Shown here: positions 33,184 through 45,434 of the stretch, piece after piece
How the letters are laid out: each line of letters begins with the position of its first letter
Position numbering within the stretch: position 1 is the first letter of the stretch
DNA from: Limnoperna fortunei
Taxonomy: Eukaryota; Mollusca; Bivalvia; Mytilida; Modiolidae
Reading direction: 5' to 3'
Assembly (NCBI GenBank): GCA_944474755.1
Contig: OX104111.1
Span: 115,264,545-115,328,544, forward strand
DNA length: 64,000 nt
Notes under the pieces: model-generated
Told to the model about the DNA's origin: nothing
Seen by the model: only the letters and a program-made list of their open reading frames with translations
Databases searched by the model: none
Made by a program: the position numbers and the translations under genes

Positions 33184-33891
33184 TCTACGTAGCTGTCTTC
33201 TATAAATATGTTGAGAGAAGGGCATCTATTTTGGAGTGAAAACAGGTTTTATATTCATGTTACAAGTTTTTCTATACAAAGCAAACAGTATGACACACTC
33301 CACCCATATGCTAAAGTTATTCAATTTATCCCACAGTACTATCCTGTTTTTTAGTACAAATTACTCTTAATACTTTGAATGTAAACGTTAATTAATGCGC
33401 TTAACAATTTAACACTGTTTAATGGAAACATATTTTTTTATTAAAAAAAAAATTTTTCAAACCAAGCAAACAGTAAGAATATACGCCTATCTATATTCTA
33501 TACTGGATGAATTCAGCTCATATCATTATTTAGTACAGACTGCCACATTAAATTAATACTTGAAATGTTCATTTCAAATCTGATGTTTATTTCCAATTTA
33601 AGAATAATTGTTTACAATGATTAACGTAAATCGACATTAAGTTATCAGTTCTTGAATTAATTGTATCGTTTTAACTAGATGGCGACATTTAGGCATACAC
33701 TTTTGTATTACAAAACACGATAAAAACATTTGTCATCCAAATGACACATCATTCAGAATTCTTAGTATTTATCTTATATGATTTAAGAAACGAAAATAGA
33801 CAGAAGGTTGTTCTGACGGCTCCAAGACATCACTGTCTGAAAGTCATCATCTAGTCGGATGTAATGTCGTCAACTTATTTTATCATACCTC
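33184..33891. other. AT-rich non-coding flank of the satellite
   Basis: No element boundary or exon recognised. Confidence 0.4.
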
Positions 33892-34000
33892 AGTACACCC
33901 TGCCTGCAGTGAGACCCGAAACCAAAACCACAGTGTTGACTGGCCGAGTCAATAGTTTTTACCAACTCCCTTAACCACTCACCCACCAATGCCTGTCATG
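33892..34000 (-). mobile_element. Family-1 SINE head fragment, reverse orientation
   Basis: On the minus strand: GGTGGGTGAGTGGTTAAGG (degraded A box), CAGTCAACACTGTGG, a decayed B box and CTCACTGCAGGCAGGGTGTA. Only the first 110 bp or so of the SINE are present, without the 3' half or tail. Confidence 0.8.
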
Positions 34001-35203
34001 GGATATAAACACTATACAAGATTGCTAAACTTTTCACCAATCCACACAAAATTGACTAGGAAGGGCAGATTGACTGATATGGGTGTCATGTTTGCTTAAA
34101 ACATGTTGTAACTTATATTTCATATCAAATCAACATGATGACCTAATGCAGAATTTATTCTTATGTTAATAAATGCCAGAACCTGAGGGGCGATAGTGCC
34201 CTCAAGTCGTAAATCACTTTCAATGCCTTTTACATCAATAAATAAACACGATAGAGTGGAAATAACCGTGTGATCATTACATATAACACTTATTATGGTA
34301 CATATCAATGGATTAATTCCCTTTGCTCGATTGGTGCCTACGTGCATATTGCCAGTGCATGGTATTATCAAAATAAATCATCTAGGAGAGAACAAAGACA
34401 TAGTTTTCCTGGTCTTATGAACAAACACTAGAATCTTATAACAAGATTATTTCACAATTAGTGCTAGGAATTACTTTTAGGGGAAAATGGTTCACCTTTA
34501 AAATGGACCCTCTCCTAACTTTGTCTGACGAAGCAATAAACGAGAAATCTTGCGATAAAGAAATCTGACGACTTTAAGACTGTGATGACCTAATGTCGAT
34601 TTACCTAAGACAATAACTAGTAATTATTGCATCACCACACATAGTTTTAACACTGGCAATTACTCTTAGTGCAGTTATAAATTCTCATCATCTATACTAT
34701 ACCTTGCACACTCTGCTGGACAGGTTTACTTTCGCTACATTTGTCTTCAGTAATAATTTTTTTTTCAAACTAAGGTTAAAACCTATAAAAAGGATACTAT
34801 ATCTTTTAAACATAATTCTGCTAACCAATATAGTGGTCCCACCTCTAGTGTTTTTTTCAGGACTTGAACACCATACCTATACAAAGCAGGGTATAGATAC
34901 AAGCATACACATTTTTGTTTTGTGAACAAAAAATCAATATTATACCAACATACTTATAACACTTAACTACAAATATATACTATACTCACAATATTTTTTT
35001 TTAATATATAGAAAACTGGATGCAATGTCTACAGTTGGAAAGCCACTGTCAAAATCAAAGATAGTCAGATTTGTTGAAGTGATCTAAGTATTGGTCTGTT
35101 CTATATGTTTAAATGGTCTGTGTGTCCAACTGGTCTTGTCAGCGGACTGCTATATATCGATTATTGGCAGGGTCTGTGTCCCAGTGGTCTAGGTAGCTGT
35201 CTG
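34001..35203. other. AT-rich non-coding stretch with a SINE-head-like end
   Basis: No gene found. From about 35085 two related phrases occur, GGTCTGTGTGTCCAACTGGT and GGTCTGTGTCCCAGTGGTCT followed by AGGTAGCTGTCTG. They resemble the tRNA-like head of a SINE and also the last unit of the 47-bp satellite (GTCCGAGTTGTCTACGTAGC). Confidence 0.45.
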
Positions 35204-35206
35204 TTA

Positions 35207-36024
35207 GGCCACACCAAATTAATTTCTTGTTCGACGGACCCGCCCGCACTTATATTTTCGATATCGACTTTTTAATTTTAAATTTAAATTTCCCGCTTTC
35301 CGCACTTTGAAATGAAATCCGGAAAATTTCCCGCATCTGATTTTCTTTATATATATATTTTTTTTTTTGACGATCCCGATCGCGAAGACGTTTTGATCAC
35401 AAACAAAAATTAGTTTACGTAAAAGAGACAATAATTGATCACGATTAACTTCTGAAAAGTCTACAAACAAGTTTAAGAAATGCCGATATTCGTGGTGAGC
35501 ATCACCCGTCAAAATGGTACAAGCGTGCTGCACAACACGGCTATTTCCTTTGCGGGAGGCACGTTCATTCAGTTATTCAGACAAGCGATAGAAAATAATA
35601 GTTTTGAATTTTGACCTTCCAATGTTTTGATGCGAATGCTGCTGATGAGAAATATTGATATACAGCATAACCAAATCAAGCATTTTATACTAGTTTTAGT
35701 ATTTGTATCAAACATGTGCTTTTCTTAACAATACAATGTATTATAATTGAACATATGGCTCATACATGAGGCAATTGTATTACATGTATAAAAAACAAAA
35801 AGACACTAGCACAATATAGCAACTTTATTAATGAAAGCATTCATACGAACAATCATGGTTGAATTACACAATATGCATCTACATGTACATAAATTGAAAT
35901 GAAAATAAAAAATGACCACATGCAAGCAGCTTATACCCATATGATGACAGATTTTTCAATAGAATGCTGAAAGGTAGGTTAATGGTACTTGCCATGAAGA
36001 ATATTAACCCCAAAACACTTGGCT

Positions 36025-36055
<31 letters not shown>

Positions 36056-36195
36056 ATCGCTCGCCTCTGTTTTTAGAGGTTCGCCTTAGAATTTCACGAA
36101 TTAAAAATTTTAATTTTAAAATTTTTAAATCGCTCGCTCGCACCTATTTTTACAAGCCAAAAATCTGTAGAACAAGAAATTAATTTGGTGTGGCC
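35207..36195. mobile_element. PIF/Harbinger-like non-autonomous element (989 bp)
   Basis: The ends are GGCCACACCAAATTAATTTC and its exact inverted copy, and the inverted match continues through TTGTTC (26 bp in total). TTA flanks both sides (35204-35206, 36196-36198), a 3-bp duplication of the TWA type used by PIF/Harbinger elements. No transposase is present. A poly-A run of 28 bp (36025-36052) and TCGCTCGC words lie near the right end. A minus-strand open frame (35219-35533) has no recognised domain. Confidence 0.85.
35219..35560 (-). CDS. Uncharacterised frame inside the Harbinger-like element
   Basis: About 110 codons are open on the minus strand, without a clear ATG near the start. The central part reads HACTILTGDAHHEYRHFLNL then FVDFSEVNRDQLLSLLRKLI, which looks like real protein (amphipathic helix, balanced composition). 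The last 40 residues are lysine/arginine-rich and run into the terminal repeat, so they are probably not coding. It could be a captured host exon or a relic of a transposon protein. I do not recognise a family. Confidence 0.3.
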   Translation of the reverse strand, partial: ASRKGNSRVVQHACTILTGDAHHEYRHFLNLFVDFSEVNRDQLLSLLRKLIFVCDQNVFAIGIVKKKNIYIKKIRCGKFSGFHFKVRKAGNLNLKLKSRYRKYKCGRVRRTRN

Positions 36196-36198
36196 TTA

Positions 36199-36900
36199 TA
36201 TATGTTTTATGGTCAGTTGCAATGAATTCATCAGATTTTGAAAATAATCTTTTGATAACATGCTTCACTTGTAAATTGTGCCAATTGCAATGAATTCGTC
36301 AGATTGTGAATTGTATTATATAAAAAATCTGGGTAAAATCTTTGGCTTTGGGTTATGATTTCCATGGTGTTATGATCATTTGATACATTAAATTGGCAGA
36401 AAATACAATTGAAATAAATATAAAGATGTGTGATTTGGGTAACATGTTTAATAAAATTGTGCAGGCAGATTCAATTGCCTATTTCATGTTCCATTTTAGG
36501 ATTTTGTGTCAGTAATAAGTCAAACATTCTATTTTTGATTTGTTCAGTTTTTCAATCATGTTTTATGTAGCAGAAAAAAGATCAGTGTGTTTTTAAGAGA
36601 ATAAATTTTAAAAACTAGATAAAAACAATGAGACAATTGTCACCTATTATCCCATATACATTGTTGTTGACAATTTCTCATGATTGTTACCTGCATAGTA
36701 TTATGATTTTAAGATGTGTTTTAAACTTTGTGGAGAACAATGGTGTTGCATAAAAAGGTCTAAATATGCAGGTACTTTGTCATTTCCGACGAAACACATT
36801 TCTCATCATTGTTTATTAATTGTTTAGATCACAGGTATAATCCCGTCAGTCTGGGGCATTGACTGAGTCCTCAGATCATTAGATCACTGAAGTAATCTTG
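36199..36900. other. AT-rich non-coding stretch
   Basis: A 30-bp phrase with GCAATGAATTCATCAGATT appears twice (about 36219 and 36288), a small local duplication. Nothing else stands out. Confidence 0.4.
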
Positions 36901-36916
36901 TATATAGTCATGTTGA

Positions 36917-37213
36917 TCACCATACGTCCAAGATTTTCGGGTCGTCATACCCTGACGGGTGGGCTACACAAATGAATGTCATCCACAACGCGTTCAGCTC
37001 ATTTAACTCTGTTGACAAACGTATTATTTCTTGGTGGAGTTCTTCATTTTGGCTTTCTTGTGATGTTATGGAAGTAACGTTTTGACACATTTGCTTCATT
37101 TCCCATATACCAGTTCTTCCCCCATGTTGGATCATCTCACGTGTTTTCAGACTTTTTGCCTTTTGATGTACCAAAGATGTAAGTTTTATCGATAGTTCTT
37201 GTATACGTTGCAT
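36917..37213 (-). CDS. Hypothetical 98-residue coiled-coil frame
   Basis: One ATG-started frame reads MQRIQELSIKLTSLVHQKAK, later QESQNEELHQEIIRLSTELN, and ends HPSGYDDPKILDVW. The heptad-like leucine/isoleucine spacing suggests a coiled coil. The GC content is higher than the flanks and the frame ends cleanly. It might be a host exon or a gag-like relic of a mobile element. A + strand AATAAA with CTGATACTGAATAAAG follows at 37750-37765, which has the look of the 3' end of a transcribed or retroposed unit in the opposite direction. Unrecognised. Confidence 0.3.
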   Translation of the reverse strand: MQRIQELSIKLTSLVHQKAKSLKTREMIQHGGRTGIWEMKQMCQNVTSITSQESQNEELHQEIIRLSTELNELNALWMTFICVAHPSGYDDPKILDVW

Positions 37214-38317
37214 GAATTGTGATTATTTTGTTTCATAATCGACATGCAGAATTCCAGTCAGGTTTTGCATTTGTTATTGTTAGTTTACGTCAGAAAATCA
37301 TTTAGTACTTAATTTTTGTCCTCTCTTTTTGCCTTTTGTTATGTTGCCCCACCCCACCACCCCCCCACCCCTTTTTTGTTCCATTGTAAACCTCCCCTTT
37401 GCCAACTTTTATACAAGTACAGTACCACTGCCACATATTATGCATTTACAACCAAATCGTGTGTCTAATGTACAGACCAGTTGTAACTAATCTTATGCAC
37501 GCACTATCGTGGTTATAGCTTATAGTATTACTTCTTGTGAGAATTGTATGATCTACTCATCTTTACTTATTTGAGAATGTTTTCTACATTAGCTTTCATT
37601 GAACAGATCGTTTTAGGATTTGTATTGAGCTTGTCACCTTTTGATATGTTTTATTTGCTGTCATGTAACTGTACTTGATCATCATTTGTGTACCTTTGTC
37701 TTATGATTGTATTTTTGTTCTTTTAGTTTTTCACCCTCTCTGGGGGTCTGATACTGAATAAAGATTCTACCAACTAAACATCTTGATATAGTACAATTCT
37801 AACTCTGTTGTCATCTGGAAGTAACAATACCACAAATAAAAAACTGTTAAGTGCTTGATGACACTAACACCAAAGAGTTTTTTTTCCTGAGAAGTGATGT
37901 AATAAGTGAAAAGCTGTTAAGGAGAGGTAACTAAAGTTCAGTGTAACATAATGATATGTATCGATTAACTGATCTCCTGTGTAATTTGCATGTTTTAATA
38001 CAATTTAGATTGTCTTTTCCATTTTAGTTGAGAAAAATACAAATTTCAGTTTTTTTTTTTAAAGCACCACAACATTTGTCCTTTTTTTGACACTACAAAT
38101 TGGTGACCTCACCAGATAGAAAGATACAATTGTTCATTTTTAATAAAGGATAAGAAGCAGGTGTTTATAAGGGTGAGCATATCCTGCTTCACTGGTGACA
38201 ACAACAATTGTGTAAGTAATGGTGAAAATAGCTGAGAAGTCACAAACAATAGGAAATACATCAACATTTACCCATGTTTTCCCATGTTGCAGTTGATAGA
38301 TGTAATGGCATTACATG
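37214..38317. other. Non-coding stretch with a C-rich block
   Basis: A C-rich block (GCCCCACCCCACCACC, then CCCCCCACCCC) at about 37345-37371 is a G-quadruplex candidate on the minus strand. Nothing else is recognised besides the AATAAA noted near 37757. Confidence 0.4.
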
Positions 38318-38332
38318 TACTAGATAATCCAG

Positions 38333-38557
38333 GGGGCCTCAGTGGCCGAGTGGTCAAGGTAGTTTGTCTACTATTGATCACGTGGTCTGTCAACACTGAA
38401 ATTGCCGGTTCGATTCCCACTGCAGGCCAGTTTTCCTACCGCAGGTCAGGTGTTTTCTCCGGGTACTCCAGCTTCCTCCCCTAATAAAAACTGGACGCCA
38501 TGATATAGCTGAAAAATTGCTGAAAGTGGCGTTAAACACCTTCAAACAAACAAAAAA
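38333..38557 (+). mobile_element. Family-1 SINE with internal deletion and 15-bp target duplication
   Basis: TACTAGATAATCCAG flanks the copy at 38318-38332 and 38558-38572. The head has TGGCCGAGTGG and GGTTCGATTCC. Compared with other copies about 44 bp are missing after CACTGCAGGC (the CAGGGTGTACTCGACTCC block), joining directly to CCAGTTTTCC. The short direct repeat CAGG/CCAG at the joint suggests slippage or template jump. The tail is short (CAAACAAACAAAAAA). Confidence 0.95.
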
Positions 38558-38727
38558 TACTAGATAATCCAGTTGTCTTTAATGTGTAGTGAAACAGTGG
38601 TTGGAAAAACAATAGCCAAACTAGGTGTTAATCTCTTATTTATTTTGATTTTATTGAATTTTCAAATTCAGACATGGTATTTAGCTGCTCTAATGATATT
38701 TTACAAGACAATAGCATACAAATAATG

Positions 38728-38984
38728 GGGGCCTAGGTGGCCCAGTGGTCAAGGTAGTTCGTCTACTATTGATCATGCAGTCTGTTAACACTGATATTGT
38801 GGGTTCGAGTCTCACTGCATGCAGGGTGTGCTCGACCCATATCTTAATTAACAAGGATTGCCAGTTTTTCAACTGAATGTCGGGGGTTTTCTCTGGTTAC
38901 TCCAGCTTCCTCCCCAATAAAAACTGGATGCCATGATATAGCAGAAACATTGCTGAAAGTGGTGTTAAACAACATTCAAACAGA
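38728..38984 (+). mobile_element. Family-1 SINE with 13-bp near-perfect target duplication
   Basis: CATACAAATAATG (38715-38727) and CATACAAAAAATG (38985-38997) flank the copy, one mismatch in 13. Head GGTGGCCCAGTGG, B-box region GGGTTCGAGTCTC, complete body, and tail ACATTCAAACAGA. More diverged than the neighbour at 38333, about 170 bp away. Confidence 0.9.
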
Positions 38985-38997
38985 CATACAAAAAATG

Positions 38998-39600
38998 AGT
39001 GGGAGTTTGATGGAAATATACCACAAACTAAACCAATCCTTATTGGAAACCCTGGTAAATTTTGTAAACACAGAGGATATTATCAGACGCTGCCAAATAG
39101 CCAAGCCCCAATTCGAGAATTTTGTTATGCACCCCAAATATTTCACTATAACTGCTTGTATAAAGAATTTTAACCCTGGCATCACATTTCATTCCATAAG
39201 CTTTAGTTCTCCTTAGAAAGCATTTTTTGTCCTTCATTGCTACATATGTAGCAAACCTGCTGGCAGCCATATTATTTGTGTATATTGTTGCCAAATCACA
39301 TGGTTCCAAGGAAGAGGTTACAAGTCACAAGATGATGAAATTCAAGTCATGTGGAGACAGGATGCACACAAATTTCAGGGTTGATAGAAAATCATATGAT
39401 TTCACCAAGGCATGAGCAACAATTATAGAAGACACAGTAGCTAATGAATAAAGAGTACTTTTAACTGAGTTGAAATAGAATCATTCTAAAGAATACAACC
39501 AGATTTTCTGACTTGGTTGTCTGTGTATGGGAGTGTTATCAGAAACCATATACTAATTATAAAATATGATATCTACTAGGTAATTTGGTCTTTCCTCAAA
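38998..39600. other. Possible dispersed repeat, minus orientation
   Basis: On the minus strand the text ATATGGCTGCCAGCAGGTTT and GCTTTCTAAGGAGAACTAAA reads like a common mollusc dispersed repeat. Overlapping frames on both strands (38950-39415) are mutual shadows. No boundary can be set. Confidence 0.35.
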
Positions 39601-39620
39601 GGTGGACTGGTACCTGACAG

Positions 39621-39827
39621 TTAGGGGACATCCAGAAGTGGACCAGAATTGGGCCAAGTATTGGTATCAGTATGTACCTTAAGAAGGTAGAAAAGAGTCT
39701 GCACAATAAGTGCATGAAAGGACAGCTAGGTTGTAGAACTTTGTGGAGGATGAAAAGGGTAAAAGTGATAGGGGAATGTGGGTTAGATGGTAGTATTGGA
39801 TATGCAAAAATTATTAAACAAATACAG
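39621..39827 (+). CDS. Putative internal exon (69 codons), unknown protein
   Basis: Bounded by TACCTGACAG and by ATACAG/GTATTT, exactly 207 bp, open throughout in phase 0: LGDIQKWTRIGPSIGISMYL, KKVEKSLHNKCMKGQLGCRT, LWRMKRVKVIGECGLDGSIG, then YAKIIKQIQ. GC content is higher than the surroundings. A 80-codon minus frame overlaps it. The protein family is not recognised, and a decayed transposon fragment is an alternative. Confidence 0.35.
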
Positions 39828-40204
39828 GTATTTGACATCTCACGTTAGTACAGAATCTTAATTTCAAGTATCTATCCACAAGAGAATATTTTCAAATGTT
39901 TGGAGTCAATGAAAAACATACTAAATGGAGATCAAAAAGTTCACTGAAATGTTTCAGTGGAGTTTTTTGTTATTTTGGGTTTTTACATGAATAGAATTTA
40001 GCATGTTTTTATAAGTCTGATAAATACTTTCGGGTTTGTACTAATATTAATACATCAAATTAGGGTTATTTTTGTCAGCTGCAGTGTCATTCCAAAAATA
40101 GACTAATATCTGTGGAATCCAATAAACTTGTTCACTTGCTCGTCACACGCTAGTACACATGTACTATGTCTATGTCTATGATTCACCCCGGTTAATGAAG
40201 CTAT

Positions 40205-40335
40205 ATTTATTTATATAGCGGATTTGGCCGAGGGGTCTAGACCGCTGGACATAGTGCAGGCGAATTGGTGCCACAGTGTCACAACGGTGTGAGTTCGAAT
40301 CCAGCTGAGGGAAAGCAAAAATTTGACAGTGTTAA
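40205..40335 (+). mobile_element. tRNA-like SINE head, second tRNA type (Leu-like)
   Basis: TTTGGCCGAGGGGTCTAGAC gives an A box, GCTGGAC follows as in leucine tRNAs, then a long variable region and a B box GAGTTCGAATCC. The 3' end (AGCTGAGGGAAAGC) does not pair with the 5' end, so it is not a functional tRNA. The text that follows (AAAAATTTGACAGTG...) would be the SINE body, ending at the TA repeat. Confidence 0.6.
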
Positions 40336-40373
40336 AAATCTAATTCAAACAGTGTTGGGCTTAATTTGTAGAC

Positions 40374-40374
<1 letters not shown>

Positions 40375-40417
<43 letters not shown>
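40375..40417. repeat. (TA)n microsatellite
   Basis: About 20 TA units follow GACG. It directly follows the presumed end of the tRNA-like SINE body, as is usual for SINE tails. Confidence 0.95.
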
Positions 40418-40422
<5 letters not shown>

Positions 40423-40525
40423 TTATTCATTCATTCTTTTACAGAAAAGGGGAAAAAGTGTTGCACTAAGCTTTTCCTGAATGTTTTATTTTATGAGATG
40501 CGTTGCCAGTGAATAGTAACTTCAG

Positions 40526-40612
40526 AAAGGAGAACCTAATAAATGTCCTTATAAAGGCAGGAAGGACGTCCTTACTTGTCTGGAGACTTTGGACTACAGA
40601 ATCCATTTATAG
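40526..40612 (+). CDS. Putative terminal exon, unknown protein
   Basis: AGTAACTTCAG is followed in phase 0 by KGEPNKCPYKGRKDVLTCLE then TLDYRIHL and TAG. A donor-like CAG/GTAAAT lies further on at 40639. Weak evidence, no family recognised. Confidence 0.2.
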   Translation, partial: KGEPNKCPYKGRKDVLTCLETLDYRIHL

Positions 40613-40639
40613 GGATCTGCCGTCTACTTTACAGATACA

Positions 40640-42721
40640 GGTAAATAAATAATATATTGATAATGCAATACTATTATTTGTCAGAATTATTTTTTATTCT
40701 TTGGTACCTGATATTAACAGAAGTTTAAATTTCTTACTGTACAAACCAGCAGAAATTTGATTTGAAACTCATACTGAATTCCAGGTCAGGCCATATGTAA
40801 AAATGGTGTGCTGTTTCTCAACTGATGCTATAAAAATACTTTATTAGAGTTTATATATTTTTTACTACAATCAAATGGGACTGGGGGTCTTTATACAGTG
40901 GTCTTGATGTTAGTTGTTTACTGTGGTTTTATTATGTCTCCCCCATTTTAGAGACAAAACCCACAAACATTTTAGATGGCAAGGAAGTACTAGTAGTATA
41001 TTCCTGGATGTTTAATATACCTTTAAAGTCCTAACATCGTATGTTAAAACCAAATGTATGTTTTCAGTAAATGAGTTTGTTTTGTTTCAAAATGTTATAC
41101 AAAATATTTAAGCAGCGTTCAGGTGTTTTGGTTGATAAAGATGTAACAAGTATTACAAACATATATATATATTATTCTAACAAAATCATGTAAAAATGTG
41201 TACTTTGTGAATCAAACTGTTAACTACAGGTTGTGTATTTTACATGTATTTTCTACAGACAAGTGATAACCAAATTTATATATACAACAAAGTGGATTTT
41301 TTCCACAATCCACAAAAAATGACTTCCAAGAAACCACAGTAATTTTGTCAGCGATTATTTTGTATTATGTACTGTTTGTTAATTTTTATGTTGCCTACAA
41401 TGAATCTCACTAAAGGTTAGATATATATTTTTGTAAGCTTAAGGTAAGGTCCATCAAGTAAGCTTAAGCTGTAGGTCCATCAATTTTTACCCATTAGTAG
41501 CTTATGACCTCATTTCATGGTACAATGGCTAGTTTTACGCTTTTTGATTATGTCATTTCCTCAGTTACCATACGTGGTAGGATATATAGGTTGCTGGTGA
41601 ACAGCAAATGACTGTCTGGTAGGTGTCACCTGATCTTGACTTCTGTTTCCCATTCAATTGACTGTATTAGGTCATATCCTCATTACCCATGACAACAGTT
41701 GGTATATGTAGGTTGCTCATCAATGCACGAAATCTAGTATGTTATGACGTGACTGTCTTTACTCTTGGCAGATTGAGCCATATATGTGTATACTTATTTA
41801 AAATAAACTTATTAGCGAGCATCGCAGATGCGAGCTATATGGTTACATGCAGGTGTGTAAAAAAAGTCATGTGATCCATATGAACAAATCATTTTCAGAT
41901 GGTAGCAGAGCTATCCGAAGAAAATATTGTAGACAAACGAAAAAATATATAATTTAAAAGTAGACAAAAATAATTTTGACATCGATAAAATTAAAGTGTT
42001 TATTTTTTAAATTACTACAAAAATGCCAGACAAATTTTTCTCAATCTGAAACGCTGTATTTGAAATTGAGTTTGTGATGTCACCAACACATTAGATACGA
42101 TGTCACATCATCAATGGAATGTAGAGTCACTGTTAGGGGGCTCTGAAGTAACGACATGAACAATGTGCGATACTAGCATTAAGGCTGTGCCTACATTCAT
42201 ATTATTTGCTTACAATGTGCTGATAAATTGCAGAAGAAAATTTGTAGAGGTGTTTGATTGGATAGTAAGGTTCATAAAATTATTACAATTAAAAAGATTA
42301 ATCAGTATTGCTTGAAACTATTCAGTATTTGAGATGATATATGGAAAACTGAGAATTCCAAATTAAACAAGTGAATAAAAATTCTGTTGATTTCATTTAG
42401 TGCTGTTTTTGAAAGCTTCTGTAACAGACATTTTTGCAGCACAACATAACACTTTACATTTTATTAAAAAGAAGTTTAAAATTTTAGGAATGATAAAATT
42501 TAAGACATAAGGTTTTTATTTCTACGGGTACCATTTTTGAAAAGCATTGTAAAAAATTGTACTTTTGTAATCTATACAGAGACTTATGTTCACATGCACT
42601 CATTTGTTTGCTGAAAAATGTTATTCTGATCTCAAACAGATGAATTTGATCAACAAGGAAAGCTTTTGGCATAACATTATATAGTCAGTCTATAGAGAAA
42701 CAAATAGAAAAAAACATGTTA
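40640..42721. other. AT-rich non-coding stretch
   Basis: Two phrases, CTTAAGGTAAGGTCCATCAA and CTTAAGCTGTAGGTCCATCA, are near-duplicates around 41440-41480. TATATAGGTTGCTG and TATGTAGGTTGCTC repeat around 41583 and 41704. No gene or bounded element. Confidence 0.4.
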
Positions 42722-43499
42722 CACCCCCTAAAACGTAAAATGATCCTGTACGAATGTTAAACGGACAAACCAAAAACGACATACAACAGACGAAGAACAA
42801 ATGAACGCTCTTATCGTTCAGACGAACCATGTAAAAATTAACCAATCAGAGATAAGCTATACGCTTCAATCGTTCGTATGTGAGAAAACAAATGGAGACG
42901 CCTCTATCGTGCTTTGTAAAAATCAAGAAACGTTCGATCATTTTAAATAAAATCTTGAGAATCAAGCTGGTTTATAGTAAACAAATAAAAAATTGAAAAG
43001 GAATAAATAATAAATAATTATACTTTATTTTCATTAAATCATCATTTAAATGACTTGTGACAGCTCAAACAGGTAATACACACAAAAAAAAAACGTGACA
43101 ACATAACAAGCCTACGAGAAAATGTGTGGGGTTGAATATTTTTATCTTAAAAAATATTTATGTTCGGGATTTCGGCTAAACATGGAAATGTTTAATAATG
43201 GACCTATAAATTTTATTATCAGTGTAAAAAGAAACAAGCTTAATCGTCCTTTTTATTTTGATTACAGTAATTATTACACATTCCAGAGGAAGCTTTTATA
43301 ATTAATCTTTATTGCATATAATGAAATGTACTAATCCTACTGTATATTTATTATGTTAAACCGTATAGTTTCATAAATTTAGGGGTAATTTATTATAAAA
43401 ATTATATATATTTAGAAAATGTTCATCAAGGTGGTGTTCAAATAACACAGTCATTTAAAATCACATTTGTAATATCAATCGCGAGACTTTGCAATAATA

Positions 43500-45110
43500 T
43501 TAAAAACCATATTTAACATAAAAAAAGCTACTGAGACCTTCAAGATTCAATTAAAAACTAAATTAAACATATAAAATCACTCCTGATGCATAAGAAATGC
43601 AATCAAAAACCACAATACACATATAAAATTAATCCTGAGACCTTAGCTATACAGTTAAAAACCATGTAACACATACGATTTCACTACTTAGACCTTAGCA
43701 ATACAATTAAAAACCATACTACACATAAAAAATCACTCCTGAGGCCCTAGCAATACAATTAAAATCCATATTACACATTGAAAATCATCTCTGAGACCTT
43801 AGCAATACAATTAAAAACCATATTACACATATAAAATCACTCCTGAGACCTTCGTGATACAATTAAAAGCCATATTACACATATAAAATCACTCTTCAGA
43901 TCTTTGTGATACAATTAAAAGCCATATTTATATATAAAATCACTCCTGAGACCCTAGCAATACAATTAAAAACCATATTTCACATGCAAAATCACTCCAG
44001 AGACCTTTGTGATACAATTATAAACCATATTACACCTATAAAATCACTCCTAACACCTTTGTGATAAACTTAAAAACCCTATTACATATATAAAATAACT
44101 CCCGAGACTCTAGCAATACTATTAAAAACCATATTTCACACAAAAAATCACTCCTGAGACCTTTGCGATACACTTAAAAACCATATTATACATATAAAAT
44201 CACTCCTAACACCTTTGCGATACAATTAAAAGCCATATTTATATATAAAATCACTCCTGAGACCCTAGCAATACAATTAAAAACCATATTTCACATGCAA
44301 AATCACTCCAGAGACCTTTGTGATACAATTATAAACCATATTACACCTATAAAATCACTCCTAACACCTTTGTGATAAACTTAAAAACCATATTACATAT
44401 ATAAAATCACTCCCGAGACCCTAGCAATACTATTACAAACAATATTTCACACGCAAAATCACTCCTGAGACCTTTGCGATACACTTAAAAACCATATTAT
44501 ACATATAAAATCACTCCTAACACCTTTGCGATACAATTAAAAGCCATATTACATATATAAAATTAATCCTGAGACCCTAGCAATACAATTAAAAACCATA
44601 TTTCACATGCAAAATCACTCCTGAGACCTTTGCCATACAATAAAAAACCATATTTCACCTATAAAATCACTCCTAACTCCTTTGCAATACAATTAAAAAC
44701 CATATTACATATATAAAATCACTCCTGAGACCCTAGCAATACAATTAAAAACAATACTTCACATGCAAAATCACTCCTGAGACCTTTGCGCTACAATTAA
44801 AAACCATATTACACCTATACAATCACTCCTAACACCTTTGTAATACAATTAAAAACCATATTACACACATGTATATAAAATCACTACTGAGACCCTAGCA
44901 ATACAATTAAAAACCATATTTCACTTGCAAAATCACTCCTGAGACCTTTGCGATACAATTAAAAACTATATTACACCTATAAAATCACTCCTAACACCTT
45001 TGCGATACAATTAAAAACCATATTTCATATAGAATATCACTCCTGAGACCTTATAAGATGCAATATAAAACCATAGCATACTATAATTCACTTCTTTGAC
45101 CTAACTAAGA
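43500..45110. repeat. 52-bp satellite array (~31 monomers)
   Basis: The monomer contains AAAATCACTCCTGAGACC, a TTTGCGATACAATTAAAA or CTAGCAATACAATTAAAA segment, then ACCATATTACACATAT. Neighbouring monomers alternate between CTGAGACC and CTAACACC. A six-monomer block repeats: GCCATATTTATATATAAAAT at 43921 recurs at 44232, 311 bp later, followed by nearly the same sequence. Edges decay gradually near 43500 and 45060. Confidence 0.95.
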
Positions 45111-45434
45111 GATGCCAAATCAGTTGTGAGACATTATACTTGAAATTTAAAACCTAGGAAATTAAATGTCTGTATTTCCAAAAAATATTGTGACATCAAA
45201 TTAAGATTTTATGCAACGTTATTCAGTTTTTGTATCAAATGAAGACAATGAAGAGATATTCAAAGACTTTTGGATGAAACATACATTTTTAAAAGGTTTT
45301 AGGAACTAAAATAGAGAAATTTCATATATGTTTATAAAATTTGGAGAGTGTTCAAGTAAATCATATTTATTTGTACAACCTGAATATTGTAGATTTACAT
45401 AACAAAATAGATGAAGAAAGTATTTCATATTGTT

